In this document: in pieces, positions 15,804 to 26,673 of the stretch
Position numbering within the stretch: position 1 is the first letter of the stretch
Layout of the letters: the number at the start of each line of letters is the position of its first letter
Assembly: GCA_030531505.1 (NCBI GenBank)
Contig: JAUNNH010000001.1
Span: forward strand, 1 to 64,000
Source: Eubacteriales bacterium
GTDB lineage: Bacteria; Bacillota; Clostridia; Oscillospirales; Oscillospiraceae
Reading direction: 5' to 3'
Length of the DNA: 64,000 bases
The notes under the pieces: generated by a model
Databases searched by the model: none
Told to the model about the DNA's origin: nothing
Seen by the model: only the letters and a program-made list of their open reading frames with translations
Made by a program: the position numbers and the translations under genes

Positions 15804-17192
15804 ATGAAGGAAGCGAGTAAGACACGCCTTGAGCATGACTCCATGGGAGATGTTGCCGTTCCCGCGAATCGCTACTGGGGTGCACAGACACAGCGTAGCC
15901 TGGAGCATTTTCCGATAGGCGTCGGGAAGGAGACCATGCCTCTGGAGATCGTCCATGCGTTTGGCCTGGTCAAACACGCGGCAGCGCGTGTGAACCGCAA
16001 GTTATGTGCAGATCGAATGACGGCGGAAAAGCTTCCCGTGATCGAGCAGGCGGCAGAGGAAGTGGCTCTGGGACAGTTGGACGACCATTTCCCACTGGTC
16101 GTCTGGCAGACAGGCTCCGGGACGCACAGCAATATGAACGCCAATGAGGTCATCGCCAACCGGGCAAACGAATTGGCCGGGAGCAAACTGTGCCATCCCA
16201 ATGACGATATCAACATGAGCCAGTCTTCAAACGACTGTTTTCCGACCGCCATGCGCATTGCCGCTGTTCTTTCCCTCGAACGAAATCTACTTCCGGCAGT
16301 CGAAAAGCTGATCGACGTCATGCTGAAAAAGGAAGAGGAATCTCGTGAGGTCTTAAAATGCGGCCGCACCCATCTGCAGGATGCGGTGCCGATCCGTTTT
16401 TCCCAGGAGATCAGCGGATGGCGCAGTTCATTGGAGCGTGATGCTGAGCTGCTTCGGCTTGCCCGGACGCCGCTTCGAGAGCTCGCTTTGGGCGGTACAG
16501 CGGTCGGAACGGGTCTGAATGCCCCGGCGGGCTTTGCCGAACAGGCGGCGGAAGAGATTTCACAGCTTGCCGGCACAGCATTTGTGACCGCACCGAACAA
16601 ATTTCACGCCCTCACCTCGCTGGATGAGCTGGTCTTTGCCCACGGGGCCATGAAAGCGCTGGCTTCGGATATGATGAAGATCGCCAATGACATTCGCTTT
16701 CTTGCCAGCGGCCCGCGCTGCGGCTACGGGGAACTGCACATCCCGGCCAATGAGCCGGGAAGCTCCATCATGCCGGGCAAGGTCAACCCCACCCAATGCG
16801 AACAGGTCACAATGGTGGCGGTTCAGGTTATGGGGAATGACGCCGCCATCGGCTTTGCCGCGTCCCAGGGCAATTTCGAGCTGAACGTGTTTCAGCCGGT
16901 TGTGGCCTATAATTTCCTGCAGTCGGCGCGGCTGCTGACGGAATCCATTTCCGCATTCAATCGCTTCTGCTTTGCCGGGCTCGAACCGGATACTGAGGTT
17001 ATGCGGGGCTATCTGGAACGGACTCTGATGACAGCGACGGCCCTGAACCCGGTGATCGGTTATGAAAACGCAGCAAGAGCTGCCAGGCTTGCACATGAGA
17101 GCAATATCACATTGAAGGAAGCCTGCCTGCGCCTTGGCTTTCTGGATGCCGAGCACTTTGATGACCTGGTGCGGCCCGAGAACATGGTATAA
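15804..17192 (+). CDS. fumC: Fumarase class II
   Basis: 462 residues from ATG 15804 (AGAAGAGG upstream). It interconverts fumarate and malate. Motifs: HDSMGDVAVPANRYWGAQTQRS at the start, TGSGTHSNMNANEV, SSNDCFPTAMRIA, GRTHLQDAVPI, and the superfamily signature GSSIMPGKVNPTQ near residue 318. It has the oxygen-stable class II architecture without an Fe-S cluster. It is followed 12 bases later by malic enzyme. With purB, which releases fumarate in two purine steps, encoded 12 kb downstream in the same block, the pair could recycle that fumarate to pyruvate. Confidence 0.95.
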   Translation: MKEASKTRLEHDSMGDVAVPANRYWGAQTQRSLEHFPIGVGKETMPLEIVHAFGLVKHAAARVNRKLCADRMTAEKLPVIEQAAEEVALGQLDDHFPLVVWQTGSGTHSNMNANEVIANRANELAGSKLCHPNDDINMSQSSNDCFPTAMRIAAVLSLERNLLPAVEKLIDVMLKKEEESREVLKCGRTHLQDAVPIRFSQEISGWRSSLERDAELLRLARTPLRELALGGTAVGTGLNAPAGFAEQAAEEISQLAGTAFVTAPNKFHALTSLDELVFAHGAMKALASDMMKIANDIRFLASGPRCGYGELHIPANEPGSSIMPGKVNPTQCEQVTMVAVQVMGNDAAIGFAASQGNFELNVFQPVVAYNFLQSARLLTESISAFNRFCFAGLEPDTEVMRGYLERTLMTATALNPVIGYENAARAARLAHESNITLKEACLRLGFLDAEHFDDLVRPENMV

Positions 17193-17204
17193 AGAGGAAG
17201 AGCA

Positions 17205-18374
17205 ATGGATTACGCAAAAGAGTCGCTTAAAAAGCACTTGGAATGGCGTGGGAAGATAGAAACAAAGGTCCGCGCAGCGGTGGATTCTTCCGAAGCACTG
17301 AGTCTTGCCTATACTCCGGGAGTAGCAGCTCCCTGCCTTGCGATCCGTGATAACCCGGAAAAGAGTTATGAGCTGACTCGTCGCTGGAATACCGTTGCGG
17401 TGGTAACGGACGGATCAGCCGTGCTGGGCTTGGGAGATATCGGGCCAGAAGCCTCCATGCCGGTGATGGAGGGAAAGTGTGCGCTGTTCAAAGCTTTCGG
17501 AGGCGTGGATGCCGTCCCCATCTGCATCGACAGCCGGGATGTGGATGAGATCGTCTCCACGGTACGGCTCATAGCGAAATCCTTTGGGGGGATCAATCTG
17601 GAGGACATCTCAGCTCCCCGCTGCTTTGAGATTGAAGAGCGCCTGAAAGCCAGCCTGGACATCCCCGTCTTTCACGACGATCAGCATGGAACGGCAGTAA
17701 TCGTGTTGGCGGGACTCATGAATGCGCTCAAGCTGGTTGGAAAGCGTTTGGAAGATGTGAAAGTCGTCACCAGCGGCGCCGGCGCGGCGGGCATCGCCAT
17801 CGTGCGCCTGCTGATGGCAGTAGGGCTTAAAAATGTGATCCTGACCGACCGGCATGGGGCCATCTGGAAAGGCCGGGAGCATCTCAATCCGATCAAGGAA
17901 GAGATGGCCCGGCTGACAAATCCCATGCATGAACGGGGAACACTGCGGGATGTCATTCGCGGCGCGGATGTGTTCATCGGGGTTTCTGCACCCGGTCAAC
18001 TTACGCAGGAGATGATCCGGAGTATGTCGGATCAGGCGATCGTTTTCGCCTGTGCCAATCCGACCCCGGAGATCTTTCCCGATGAGGCAATCGCAGCCGG
18101 CGCAGCGGTGGTGTCCACAGGGCGTTCTGATTTTCCGAATCAGGTAAACAACGTGCTGTGCTTCCCCGGAATATTCCGCGGTGCGCTGGATGTGCGTGCC
18201 CGAGAGATCACCGACGCAATGAAGATCGCCGCTGCCCGTGCTCTGGCCGCGCTGGTGGATGAGGAAGAGCTGCGATGCGATCATATTCTCCCTGCCGCTT
18301 TTGATCCGCGCGTGTGTGACGCGGTGGCTGTGGCGGTAAGTGAGGCCGCCCGGTCGAGTTCAGCAGTGCGATAA
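17205..18374 (+). CDS. Malic enzyme, NAD(P)-dependent, short bacterial form
   Basis: 389 residues, without the phosphotransacetylase-like tail of the long MaeB type. It decarboxylates malate to pyruvate with reduction of NAD(P). Motifs: SLAYTPGVAAPCLAI, WNTVAVVTDGSAVLGLGDIGPEASMPVMEGK, IPVFHDDQHGTAVI, and the Rossmann segment VVTSGAGAAGIAIVRLL. It forms an operon with fumC (12-base gap). Cofactor preference cannot be read off with certainty. Confidence 0.93.
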   Translation: MDYAKESLKKHLEWRGKIETKVRAAVDSSEALSLAYTPGVAAPCLAIRDNPEKSYELTRRWNTVAVVTDGSAVLGLGDIGPEASMPVMEGKCALFKAFGGVDAVPICIDSRDVDEIVSTVRLIAKSFGGINLEDISAPRCFEIEERLKASLDIPVFHDDQHGTAVIVLAGLMNALKLVGKRLEDVKVVTSGAGAAGIAIVRLLMAVGLKNVILTDRHGAIWKGREHLNPIKEEMARLTNPMHERGTLRDVIRGADVFIGVSAPGQLTQEMIRSMSDQAIVFACANPTPEIFPDEAIAAGAAVVSTGRSDFPNQVNNVLCFPGIFRGALDVRAREITDAMKIAAARALAALVDEEELRCDHILPAAFDPRVCDAVAVAVSEAARSSSAVR

Positions 18375-18375
18375 C

Positions 18376-18408
18376 TGGCGGATCGGTTTTTCAGCCGACC
18401 GATCGCCA
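18376..18408 (+). terminator. Hairpin after malic enzyme
   Basis: TGGCGGATCGGT pairs with ACCGATCGCCA with one bulged G, directly after the stop codon. The T-run is poor (CCTTTT some bases on), so it may be a weak terminator. Confidence 0.55.
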
Positions 18409-18466
18409 TGATATCCTTTTCGTATATTTCGATATTTGCAATTCGTATTGCTTGCTTTTTGCTCTC

Positions 18467-18496
18467 TTGACAGTGCCATTCAGCATATGCTATAGT
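18467..18496 (+). promoter_or_regulatory. Promoter of the purC-purF-carAB operon
   Basis: TTGACA (18467-18472), 18 bases, TATAGT (18491-18496). Transcription should start near 18503, only about 20 bases before a strong terminator-like hairpin. Confidence 0.7.
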
Positions 18497-18523
18497 TTCA
18501 AGCGTCTTGAATAACAACTCGCG

Positions 18524-18586
18524 AAAAATGTTTTTCGGTGCCAGGGGCCTCGTGCCCCTTTAAGGCATCGGAAAACATTTTTTCTA
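18524..18586 (+). promoter_or_regulatory. Terminator-like leader hairpin before purC, possible attenuator
   Basis: A long stem (18524-18542 with 18564-18582, one G-T and one bulge-like mismatch) encloses a second small hairpin (AGGGG...CCCCTT) and ends in TTTTTT. It lies between promoter and purC ribosome site AGGGGG. No purine, PRPP or PyrR-binding motif was recognised around it. It may be a regulated terminator or a leftover boundary terminator. Confidence 0.5.
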
Positions 18587-18604
18587 TTTCAGGGGGTATC
18601 CATC

Positions 18605-19315
18605 ATGCAAAAGCGCGAACAGCTCTACGAGGGGAAAGCCAAACGGGTCTATGCCACGGATGACCCGAATGTTGTGATCGTTTCCTACAAAGACGATGCA
18701 ACCGCCTTCGACGGTCTGAAGAAAGGAATCATCGAGGGCAAAGGTGCTGTCAACAATCGAATGACCAATTATTTTATGAAAAAACTGGCGGAGCGTGGGA
18801 TCCCCACACACTATATCCAGGAACTCAACGACCGGGAGACCGCCGTGAAAAAGGTGCGGATCGTCCCGCTGGAGGTCATTGTCCGCAACCTCTCCGCCGG
18901 CCATTTTGCCAGTCGCTACGGTGTTGAGGAAGGTCTGGTTTTTGACGAGCCGATCGTGGAGTTCTCCTATAAAAACGACGACCTGCACGACCCTCTGCTG
19001 AACGACGACCATGCGGTTGCGTTGAAGCTGGCCACGCGGGAAGAAATCGCGCAGATCAGAACGTATGCCCTCCACGTGAACGAGGTGCTGAAGGCCCTTT
19101 TGTCGGATGCCGGCGTGACTCTGGTCGATTTCAAGCTGGAGTTTGGGAAAACAGCGGATGGGACTTTGGTTCTGGCCGACGAGATCAGCCCGGATACCTG
19201 CCGATTTTGGGACAGCAAGACCGGTGAGAAGCTGGACAAGGACCGTTTTCGCCGGGATCTCGGCGGTGTAGAGGACGCGTATCTGGAAATGCAGCGCCGC
19301 ATCCTGGAAAGCTAA
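18605..19315 (+). CDS. purC: Phosphoribosylaminoimidazole-succinocarboxamide synthase
   Basis: 236 residues, typical of the short bacterial form. It joins aspartate to CAIR with ATP to give SAICAR. Motifs: LYEGKAKRVYATDDPN at the start, SYKDDATAFDGLKKG, KVRIVPLEVIVRNLSAGHFASRYG, and the C-terminal DEISPDTCRFWD. It is the first gene of an operon with purF (one base between stop and start) and carAB. The other purine genes purE, purL, purM, purN, purH and purD are not in the window. Confidence 0.96.
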   Translation: MQKREQLYEGKAKRVYATDDPNVVIVSYKDDATAFDGLKKGIIEGKGAVNNRMTNYFMKKLAERGIPTHYIQELNDRETAVKKVRIVPLEVIVRNLSAGHFASRYGVEEGLVFDEPIVEFSYKNDDLHDPLLNDDHAVALKLATREEIAQIRTYALHVNEVLKALLSDAGVTLVDFKLEFGKTADGTLVLADEISPDTCRFWDSKTGEKLDKDRFRRDLGGVEDAYLEMQRRILES

Positions 19316-19316
19316 G

Positions 19317-20750
19317 ATGGCAGGGATTCATGAAGAATGCGGTGTGTTCGGGATTTTCTCCCCGCAACGCACGGATTTGGCTACCCTTACCTATTATGCC
19401 CTCTATGCCCTGCAGCACAGAGGGCAGGAGAGCGCGGGAATCGCGATCAACGATGACGGTGTCTTTTCCTCCTGCCGGGATACCGGCCTGGTAGCCGAGG
19501 TGTTCTCACCGGAAAAGCTCAGGAGATTGGGCGAGGGAAATATCGCTGTCGGTCACGTCCGCTACAGTACCACTGGCTCTGACAGCAAGCGAAACATTCA
19601 GCCACTGCTTGTCAATCACTATAAGGGGCAGATGGCCCTGGCCCACAACGGCAATCTGACGAACGCTTTTCCTCTGCGCCGTGAGCTCGAAAGCCGAGGC
19701 TCCATTTTTCACTCCACGTCAGATACCGAGGTTATTGCCTATACGATCGTCCAGGAACGTCTGTCCTCACCCTCCATTGAAGCGGCGGTTTCCGCTGCGA
19801 TGGATCGCCTGGAGGGGGCCTATTCGCTTGTCATTTCCTCTCCCTCCAAGCTGATAGCCGCGCGGGATCCCCACGGCTTTCGCCCGCTGTGTATGGGAAA
19901 GCTACCCGACGGCGCTGTCGTTTTTGCCTCGGAAACCTGTGCGCTGGATGCGATCGGTGCTGCCTTCATGCGGGATGTTCTGCCCGGTGAAATCGTCACG
20001 GTCAGCGCGGACGGCATTGGCTCCGATCCCTCGCATTGCGGAAAAGCAGAGAAAAAGCTGTGTGTCTTTGAATACATCTATTTTGCCCGACCCGATTCGG
20101 TCATCGACGGCGCCAGCGTTCATCTGGCCAGGCAAAGAGCCGGACGTATTCTGGCGCAAGAGCATCCGGTGGAGGCCGACGTGGTGATCGGCGTTCCGGA
20201 TTCCGGCCTTGACGCCGCGCTGGGTTATGCGCAGGAGAGCGGTATTCCTTACGGGATCGGTTTTATCAAGAACAAATACATTGGCCGAACCTTTATTGCT
20301 CCCGATCCGAAAATGCGGGAGCGTGATGTGAGCATCAAGCTGAACCCGCTGCGCTCCACGGTGGAAGGGAAATGCGTTGTGCTCATTGATGACTCCATTG
20401 TCCGCGGCACAACCAGTCGCCGGATCGTAAACCTGCTTCGCAATGCAGGAGCCAAAGAAATCCACATGCGCATCTCCGCTCCGCCGTTTCTTGCCGCCTG
20501 CTACTACGGTACAGATATCGACGATCCGGAAAAGCTGATTGCCAACCACCATACGGTAGAGGAAATAGCGGCTCAAATCGGTGCGGACTCGCTCGGTTAT
20601 CTGAGTATAGAGGGGGTGCGGCGGCTTCCGGGCAAACATGATGGGCTGTGCACCTCATGCTTTGACGGGAAATATCCCACAAGCGTGCCGGATGACTCGG
20701 GCAAATCCCGCTTTGAGTACAAGATCCATGAGGCAGGAAAGCGCTTATAG
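19317..20750 (+). CDS. purF: Amidophosphoribosyltransferase
   Basis: 477 residues. It commits PRPP to purine synthesis using glutamine. After a short propeptide (MAGIHEE) the nucleophilic Cys stands in ECGVFGIFS. HRGQESAGIA and GHVRYSTTGSD belong to the glutaminase domain, and VVLIDDSIVRGTTSRRIV is the PRPP-binding loop. Cys residues in APPFLAACYYG and GLCTSCFDGKYP match the [4Fe-4S] ligands of the Bacillus-type enzyme, so it is likely oxygen sensitive. It begins one base after purC and is followed by carA after 13 bases. Confidence 0.96.
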   Translation: MAGIHEECGVFGIFSPQRTDLATLTYYALYALQHRGQESAGIAINDDGVFSSCRDTGLVAEVFSPEKLRRLGEGNIAVGHVRYSTTGSDSKRNIQPLLVNHYKGQMALAHNGNLTNAFPLRRELESRGSIFHSTSDTEVIAYTIVQERLSSPSIEAAVSAAMDRLEGAYSLVISSPSKLIAARDPHGFRPLCMGKLPDGAVVFASETCALDAIGAAFMRDVLPGEIVTVSADGIGSDPSHCGKAEKKLCVFEYIYFARPDSVIDGASVHLARQRAGRILAQEHPVEADVVIGVPDSGLDAALGYAQESGIPYGIGFIKNKYIGRTFIAPDPKMRERDVSIKLNPLRSTVEGKCVVLIDDSIVRGTTSRRIVNLLRNAGAKEIHMRISAPPFLAACYYGTDIDDPEKLIANHHTVEEIAAQIGADSLGYLSIEGVRRLPGKHDGLCTSCFDGKYPTSVPDDSGKSRFEYKIHEAGKRL

Positions 20751-20763
20751 AGGAGGCGTGCGC

Positions 20764-21855
20764 ATGGTCAACAATCGAAAAATCATTCTGGAGGATGGAC
20801 AGCAGTACTACGGGCTGGCGTTCGGGGATGAAGCGGACAAGGTCTGCGAGCTCGTATTTAACACGTCGATGATCGGGTATCAGGAGATCCTTTCCGATCC
20901 CTCCTATACGGATCAGGCTGTGGTTATGACGTATCCACTCATAGGCAATTATGGAATGGCGGAGGATGACTATGAAACAAGACTTCCGACCATCGGTGCT
21001 CTGATTGTCCGGGAATACAATGACGAGCCGTCCAATTTTCGCAGTACAGAGACTCTGGGCTCGGTGATGAAGCGATTCGGCGTGGCGGGTATTTCTCAGA
21101 TTGATACCCGCGAACTCACACGCTCGATCCGGGAGTACGGCAGCCGAAAGGCGCTCCTTACCGGGTTGACCACCTCTTTGGAGGACGGTCTGGCCATTCT
21201 GCAAAACACCTCGCTGCCGCAGGACGCAGTTTCCCGCGTAAGCTGTCGAGCGGCCTGGGTTTCCCCCGCGGAACAGGAGCGCTATCATGTGGTGGCGATT
21301 GACTGCGGAATGAAGCAGAATATCGTGCGTTCCTTGAATCGCCGCGGCTGTCGGGTAACGGTTGTGCCATGGAACACAAGCGCCCGCGAGATCATAGAAC
21401 GCACCCCGGATGGTATCTTTATTTCAAACGGCCCCGGTGATCCGGCAGACGTACCATGTGTCGTTCAGACGCTGAAAAGTCTGATCGGGAACTATCCTCT
21501 CTTTGGGATCTGCCTCGGGCATCAACTGATTTCGCTGGCATACGGCGCAGCAACCTATAAACTGAAATTCGGTCATAGAGGCGGAAACCATCCAGTCCGG
21601 AATCTGGAAACCGGGAAGATTGAGATTACCTCGCAGAACCATTCCTATGCGGTAGACAAAGAAAGCCTTGCGGGGACCAGACTCAAAGCAACGCATATCA
21701 ACCTGCTCGACGGCACCATAGAGGGCGTCCGCTGTGAGGCGGATCGAGTATTCAGCGTGCAGTATCATCCCGAGAGCGCCCCGGGTCCCCAAGACAGCGC
21801 CTATCTGTTTGATAACTTTATCCGAATGATGGAGGAGGCAAGGACGCATGCCTAA
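20764..21855 (+). CDS. carA: Carbamoyl phosphate synthase small subunit
   Basis: 363 residues from ATG 20764, with GAGGAGG eight bases upstream. It hydrolyses glutamine and channels ammonia to CarB. The N-terminal CPSase_sm domain begins [19 protein letters not shown]. The class I amidotransferase triad is visible as Cys in [14 protein letters not shown] and His-Glu in [11 protein letters not shown]. Its stop overlaps the carB start by eight bases, so translation is probably coupled. Carbamoyl phosphate feeds pyrimidines and arginine; association with purC-purF is unusual in gene order but links two nucleotide pathways. Confidence 0.96.
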   Translation: MVNNRKIILEDGQQYYGLAFGDEADKVCELVFNTSMIGYQEILSDPSYTDQAVVMTYPLIGNYGMAEDDYETRLPTIGALIVREYNDEPSNFRSTETLGSVMKRFGVAGISQIDTRELTRSIREYGSRKALLTGLTTSLEDGLAILQNTSLPQDAVSRVSCRAAWVSPAEQERYHVVAIDCGMKQNIVRSLNRRGCRVTVVPWNTSAREIIERTPDGIFISNGPGDPADVPCVVQTLKSLIGNYPLFGICLGHQLISLAYGAATYKLKFGHRGGNHPVRNLETGKIEITSQNHSYAVDKESLAGTRLKATHINLLDGTIEGVRCEADRVFSVQYHPESAPGPQDSAYLFDNFIRMMEEARTHA

Positions 21856-24800
21856 GCGGACAGATATCCACAAGATTCTCGTCATCGGCTCCGGGCCGAT
21901 CGTGATCGGGCAGGCCGCCGAATTTGACTACGCGGGAACGCAGGCCTGTCTCGCCCTCAAAGAAGAGGGATATCAGGTTGTTCTCTGCAATTCCAATCCC
22001 GCAACCATTATGACCGACACCTCTATCGCAGACAAAGTATATATGGAGCCTCTAACGCTGGAATACATCGCCCGAATCATTCGCCGGGAACGTCCGGATG
22101 CAATCCTCCCGGGAATCGGAGGACAGACCGGACTTAACCTTGCCATGCAGTTGGAGAAGAAAGGCGTTTTGAGGGAGTGCCAGGTGGAACTCCTTGGAAC
22201 CAAAAGCCGGAGCATTGAGCAGGCAGAAGATCGGGAGTTGTTCAAAGAACTGTGTACAGCGCTTGGGGAGCCGGTTTTGCCCTCGGATGTGGCCGATTCC
22301 GTTGAATCGGGACTTCGGGTTGCCGAGGACATCGGTTATCCCGTTGTGCTGCGTCCCGCCTTTACGTTGGGCGGAACTGGCGGCGGATTTGCCGAGGATG
22401 AGACAGAGTTTCTCGAGCTCATTAAAAATGCCCTGACGCTCTCTCCTGTCCATCAGGTTCTGATCGAAAAGAGTATCAAGGGCTACAAAGAAATCGAGTA
22501 TGAGGTGATGCGGGATCACAATGATACGGCAATCACGATCTGCAATATGGAAAACCTGGATCCCGTCGGGATCCATACCGGCGATTCCATTGTAGTCTGC
22601 CCCTCCCAGACGCTGACGAACAAAGAGTATCATATGCTGCGCGACAGCGCTTTGAAAATCATCCGCGCACTGGAAATCGAGGGCGGCTGCAATGTGCAGT
22701 TTGCGCTTGACCCGAAGTCGTTTCAATACTATCTCATTGAAGTCAATCCGCGGGTTTCACGCTCCTCCGCGCTGGCCTCAAAAGCCAGCGGTTACCCGAT
22801 AGCCCGCGTATCGGCTAAAATCGGGGTCGGCATGAACCTGGAGGAGATCCCCCTTGCCAACACACCCGCGTCGTTTGAGCCGACTTTGGACTATGTGGTC
22901 ACCAAAATGCCGCGCTTTCCCTTCGATAAGTTCAGCGATGCCAGCCGCACGCTGGGTACCCAGATGAAGGCAACCGGCGAGGTTATGAGCGTGGGGCGGA
23001 CCTTTGAAGAGAGTCTGCTGAAGGCGATCCGGTCTCTGGAGATCGGGCTTTCTCATCTTCATGCAGCGCGCTTTGATGGAATGGATCGGGAAGCGCTTCT
23101 CAACTTCATTCAAATCGGCACAGACGACCGTATCTATGCGATCGCTGAGCTGCTGCGTCTTGATTGCCCGATCGCGGATATCCATGCCGCAACGGCGATC
23201 GACTGCTTTTTCCTGAGCAAGCTGAGAAATATCATCGAGCAGGAGCAACGCCTGCGCGAAAACCCGCGTGATCCTTGTATTTTATATGAAGCCAAGCGAA
23301 TGGGCTTTTCCGATCGGGCGATCTCCGAGCTTTGGGGAATCGACGAAATCTCCGTTTATGAGCTGCGCAAACAGTTGGGCCTCTTCCCCGTATATAAGAT
23401 GATCGACACCTGCGCCTCGGAGTTTAAAAGCTATGTTCCCTATTTCTATTCGACCTATGAAGAGGAAAATGAATCTCTTGTCTCGGAGAAAAAGAAAATT
23501 CTTGTGCTTGGCTCCGGCCCTATCCGCATCGGGCAGGGCGTTGAGTTTGACTACTCCACCGTGCATGCTGTGCAAACAATCCGCCGTGCCGGTTATGAAG
23601 CCATCATAATCAACAACAACCCCGAGACGGTATCCACCGACTACACCTGTTCCGACAAGCTGTACTTTGAACCCCTCTGTGTAGAAGATGTCATGAACAT
23701 CATAGAGCTGGAACGGCCGGAAGGCGTAATCGCGACCCTTGGCGGACAGACTGCCATCAATCTGGCGCGGCCGCTGGCAGACCGGGGCGTTACCATCGTC
23801 GGAACAGATTGCGAGGCCATCGACCGGGCTGAAAATCGAGATTCCTTTGAAAAAGTCCTGCTTGATTTGAAAATTCCCCAGCCCCGTGGTGTCGCGGTTA
23901 CAAGTATCGAAGATGGGATCCGGGCGGCAGCCGAGATCGGTTATCCGGTGCTGGTGCGGCCCAGCTTTGTGCTGGGAGGGCGCGCCATGCAGATCGTTGC
24001 CAAAGAAGAAGCATTGCGTCGATATCTGAAAACCGCAGTGGAGATCGACGCGGATAAACCGGTTCTGGTAGATCAATACATTCAGGGCCGCGAGGTGGAG
24101 ATAGATGCAATCTGCGATGGGCGCGATGTATTTGTCCCCGGTATCATGGAGCTGGTGGAGAGAACCGGGATCCATTCCGGCGATTCCATCAGCGTATATC
24201 CTGCCTTTTCCCTTTCAAGTGGTGTCAAGCATACCATTCTTGAGTATTCCAAAAGGCTTGGGTTAGGAATTGGAATTGTTGGGCTTTACAATATTCAGTT
24301 CATCGTAGACAAGGATGAGAATGTCTATATCATTGAGGTAAATCCCCGTTCGTCCCGTACAGTTCCTTTCCTTTCAAAAGCGACGGGTTATTCGCTGGCA
24401 GATATCGCCACAGAAGTCATTTTGGGCAAAAGTCTGAAAGAACAAGGTCTGTTCTCCTTATATCCGGAAGAAAAAAGGCGTCACTACGTGAAGGTTCCGG
24501 TTTTCTCTTTCAACAAAATCAAAGGGTTGGATGCATACCTGAGCCCGGAGATGAAGTCTACCGGTGAGGCCATCGGGTACGATGATAAGCTGAGCCGAGC
24601 TATGTACAAGGCCCTGCAGGCTTCGGGTATGAGGCTCCAAAACTATGGAACGATCTTTGTCACCCTGGCCGATGAAGACAAGCAGGAAGCTTTGCCATTG
24701 GTGCGTCGGTTTTACAACATGGGCTACAACATAGAAGCGACCATTGGCACAGCTCTTTATCTGAAGGAGCATGGGATTCGCACCCGTATTCGGCATAAGA

Positions 24801-25030
24801 TCAGCGAGGGAAGCAACGAAATCATGGAGTCCATTCGTGCCGGGCGTATCAGCTATATCATCAACACACGAGCTGTTCAGTCAGGGATCCATTATGAAGA
24901 CGGGGTTATCATCCGGCGTTGTGCAGCTGAAAACAATATCACGATTTTCACCTCCCTGGATACGGTTCGTGTCCTTTTGGATGTGTTGGAAGAAATGACG
25001 ATCGGGATCTCTCGAATCGATGCATCGTAA
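21848..25030 (+). CDS. carB: Carbamoyl phosphate synthase large subunit
   Basis: 1060 residues, full length. Two homologous ATP-grasp halves begin with [22 protein letters not shown] (start) and [20 protein letters not shown] (about residue 554). Each has its own ATP-grasp signature ([17 protein letters not shown] and [14 protein letters not shown]). The last ~130 residues are the allosteric MGS-like domain ([24 protein letters not shown]). It makes carbamoyl phosphate from bicarbonate, two ATP and ammonia delivered by CarA. pyrG follows after 20 bases. Confidence 0.97.
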   Translation: MPKRTDIHKILVIGSGPIVIGQAAEFDYAGTQACLALKEEGYQVVLCNSNPATIMTDTSIADKVYMEPLTLEYIARIIRRERPDAILPGIGGQTGLNLAMQLEKKGVLRECQVELLGTKSRSIEQAEDRELFKELCTALGEPVLPSDVADSVESGLRVAEDIGYPVVLRPAFTLGGTGGGFAEDETEFLELIKNALTLSPVHQVLIEKSIKGYKEIEYEVMRDHNDTAITICNMENLDPVGIHTGDSIVVCPSQTLTNKEYHMLRDSALKIIRALEIEGGCNVQFALDPKSFQYYLIEVNPRVSRSSALASKASGYPIARVSAKIGVGMNLEEIPLANTPASFEPTLDYVVTKMPRFPFDKFSDASRTLGTQMKATGEVMSVGRTFEESLLKAIRSLEIGLSHLHAARFDGMDREALLNFIQIGTDDRIYAIAELLRLDCPIADIHAATAIDCFFLSKLRNIIEQEQRLRENPRDPCILYEAKRMGFSDRAISELWGIDEISVYELRKQLGLFPVYKMIDTCASEFKSYVPYFYSTYEEENESLVSEKKKILVLGSGPIRIGQGVEFDYSTVHAVQTIRRAGYEAIIINNNPETVSTDYTCSDKLYFEPLCVEDVMNIIELERPEGVIATLGGQTAINLARPLADRGVTIVGTDCEAIDRAENRDSFEKVLLDLKIPQPRGVAVTSIEDGIRAAAEIGYPVLVRPSFVLGGRAMQIVAKEEALRRYLKTAVEIDADKPVLVDQYIQGREVEIDAICDGRDVFVPGIMELVERTGIHSGDSISVYPAFSLSSGVKHTILEYSKRLGLGIGIVGLYNIQFIVDKDENVYIIEVNPRSSRTVPFLSKATGYSLADIATEVILGKSLKEQGLFSLYPEEKRRHYVKVPVFSFNKIKGLDAYLSPEMKSTGEAIGYDDKLSRAMYKALQASGMRLQNYGTIFVTLADEDKQEALPLVRRFYNMGYNIEATIGTALYLKEHGIRTRIRHKISEGSNEIMESIRAGRISYIINTRAVQSGIHYEDGVIIRRCAAENNITIFTSLDTVRVLLDVLEEMTIGISRIDAS

Positions 25031-25050
25031 TCAAAATGGAGGCGTTTCCC

Positions 25051-26673
25051 ATGACAAAATATGTGTTTGTGACAGGCGGCGTAGTGTCCGGTCTCGGCAA
25101 AGGTATCACGGCGGCCTCCCTCGGACGGCTTTTGAAGGCGCGCGGCTTAAAGGTGGCAGCGCAGAAGCTCGACCCCTATATCAATGTGGACCCGGGCACC
25201 ATGAGCCCCTATCAGCACGGCGAGGTTTACGTGACCGAGGACGGCAGCGAGACGGATCTGGATCTGGGACACTACGAGCGCTTTATTAACGAGGACTTGA
25301 ATCGATGGTCCAATCTCACCACCGGCAAGGTCTACTGGAATGTGCTCAACAAAGAGCGGCGCGGCGAGTACCTCGGCCAGACGGTGCAGATCATCCCGCA
25401 CATCACACAGGAGATCAAAGACTTTATTTACCATGTGGGGGCGGAGACGAACGCCGATGTGGTTATCACCGAGATTGGCGGCACCACCGGCGATATCGAG
25501 AGCCAGCCCTTTTTGGAGGCCGCGCGTCAGGTCAGCCTCGAGCAGGGCAAGGAGAACACGCTCTTCATCCATGTGACGCTGGTCCCCTTCCTGCGCGGCA
25601 GCGACGAGCACAAGACCAAGCCCACCCAGCACTCGGTCAAGGAGCTGCAGGGCATGGGCATCTCCCCGGATATCATCGTGCTGCGCTGTGACGAGCCGCT
25701 GGAAAAAGAGATCTTCCGCAAGATCGCCATGTTCTGCAACGTCAAGCCCGACTGTGTGATCGAAAACCGCACGCTGCCCATCCTCTACGAGGCGCCGCTG
25801 ATGCTGGAGGACGAGGACTTCTCCCTGATCGTCTGCCGGGAACTGGGACTTTGGACCCGCGCGCCTCAGTTGGACGAGTGGCGGGCCATGGTGGCGCGCA
25901 TCAAGTCGCTGCAGCATCAGGTCACCATCGGCCTGGTCGGAAAATATGTACAGCTGCACGACGCCTATCTCTCCGTGGCCGAGGCGCTGCGCCACGCGGG
26001 CTACGCCTGCAATGCCCGGGTGGAGATCCGCTGGATCGACAGCGAGACCATCACAGAGGAAAGCGTGGACGAAGCCTTGGCCGGCTGCGGCGGACTGATC
26101 GTCCCCGGCGGCTTCGGGGACCGCGGCGTGGAGGGCATGATCGTGACGGCCCGGTATGCCCGGGAGCACGATATCCCGTATCTCGGCATCTGCCTCGGTA
26201 TGCAGGTGGCGGTGATCGAGTTTGCGCGCCATGTCTGCGGTCTCGCGGACGCGAGCTCCGGGGAGCTTGACCCCAACTCACCCCACAAGGTCATCGACTT
26301 CCTGCCAGACCAGAACGAAACTGTCAGCAAGGGGGGCACGCTGCGTCTCGGCGCGTATCCCTGCCGCATCGCGGAGGGGACCGTCATGCGCCGCTGCTAC
26401 GGCGCGGAGGAGGTCCGCGAACGTCACCGCCACCGCTATGAGTTCAACAACGAGTATCGTGAGCTTTTGCGGGACAAGGGGCTTTGTCTCTGCGGCCAGT
26501 CTCCGGACGGCTATATCGTGGAAGCGGTGGAGCTCGACGAAAAGCGCTTCTTTGTCGGCGTGCAGTTCCACCCGGAATTCAAGAGCCGGCCCAACCATCC
26601 GCATCCCCTGTTCGTGGGGCTGATTTCCGCTTCCTTGGGAGGAGTAATGCATGGAGAAAATCCTGATCCTTGA
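25051..26673 (+). CDS. pyrG: CTP synthase
   Basis: 540 residues from ATG 25051. TGGAGG precedes it, and that site would be destroyed if the in-frame ATG at 25036 were used. It converts UTP to CTP with ATP and glutamine. The synthetase domain starts [18 protein letters not shown], then [20 protein letters not shown]. The C-terminal glutaminase domain (about 285-535) has Cys in [12 protein letters not shown] and the His-Glu pair in [13 protein letters not shown]. It overlaps guaA by 23 bases. From here to purB the GC content rises sharply compared with carB. Confidence 0.97.
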   Translation: MTKYVFVTGGVVSGLGKGITAASLGRLLKARGLKVAAQKLDPYINVDPGTMSPYQHGEVYVTEDGSETDLDLGHYERFINEDLNRWSNLTTGKVYWNVLNKERRGEYLGQTVQIIPHITQEIKDFIYHVGAETNADVVITEIGGTTGDIESQPFLEAARQVSLEQGKENTLFIHVTLVPFLRGSDEHKTKPTQHSVKELQGMGISPDIIVLRCDEPLEKEIFRKIAMFCNVKPDCVIENRTLPILYEAPLMLEDEDFSLIVCRELGLWTRAPQLDEWRAMVARIKSLQHQVTIGLVGKYVQLHDAYLSVAEALRHAGYACNARVEIRWIDSETITEESVDEALAGCGGLIVPGGFGDRGVEGMIVTARYAREHDIPYLGICLGMQVAVIEFARHVCGLADASSGELDPNSPHKVIDFLPDQNETVSKGGTLRLGAYPCRIAEGTVMRRCYGAEEVRERHRHRYEFNNEYRELLRDKGLCLCGQSPDGYIVEAVELDEKRFFVGVQFHPEFKSRPNHPHPLFVGLISASLGGVMHGENPDP

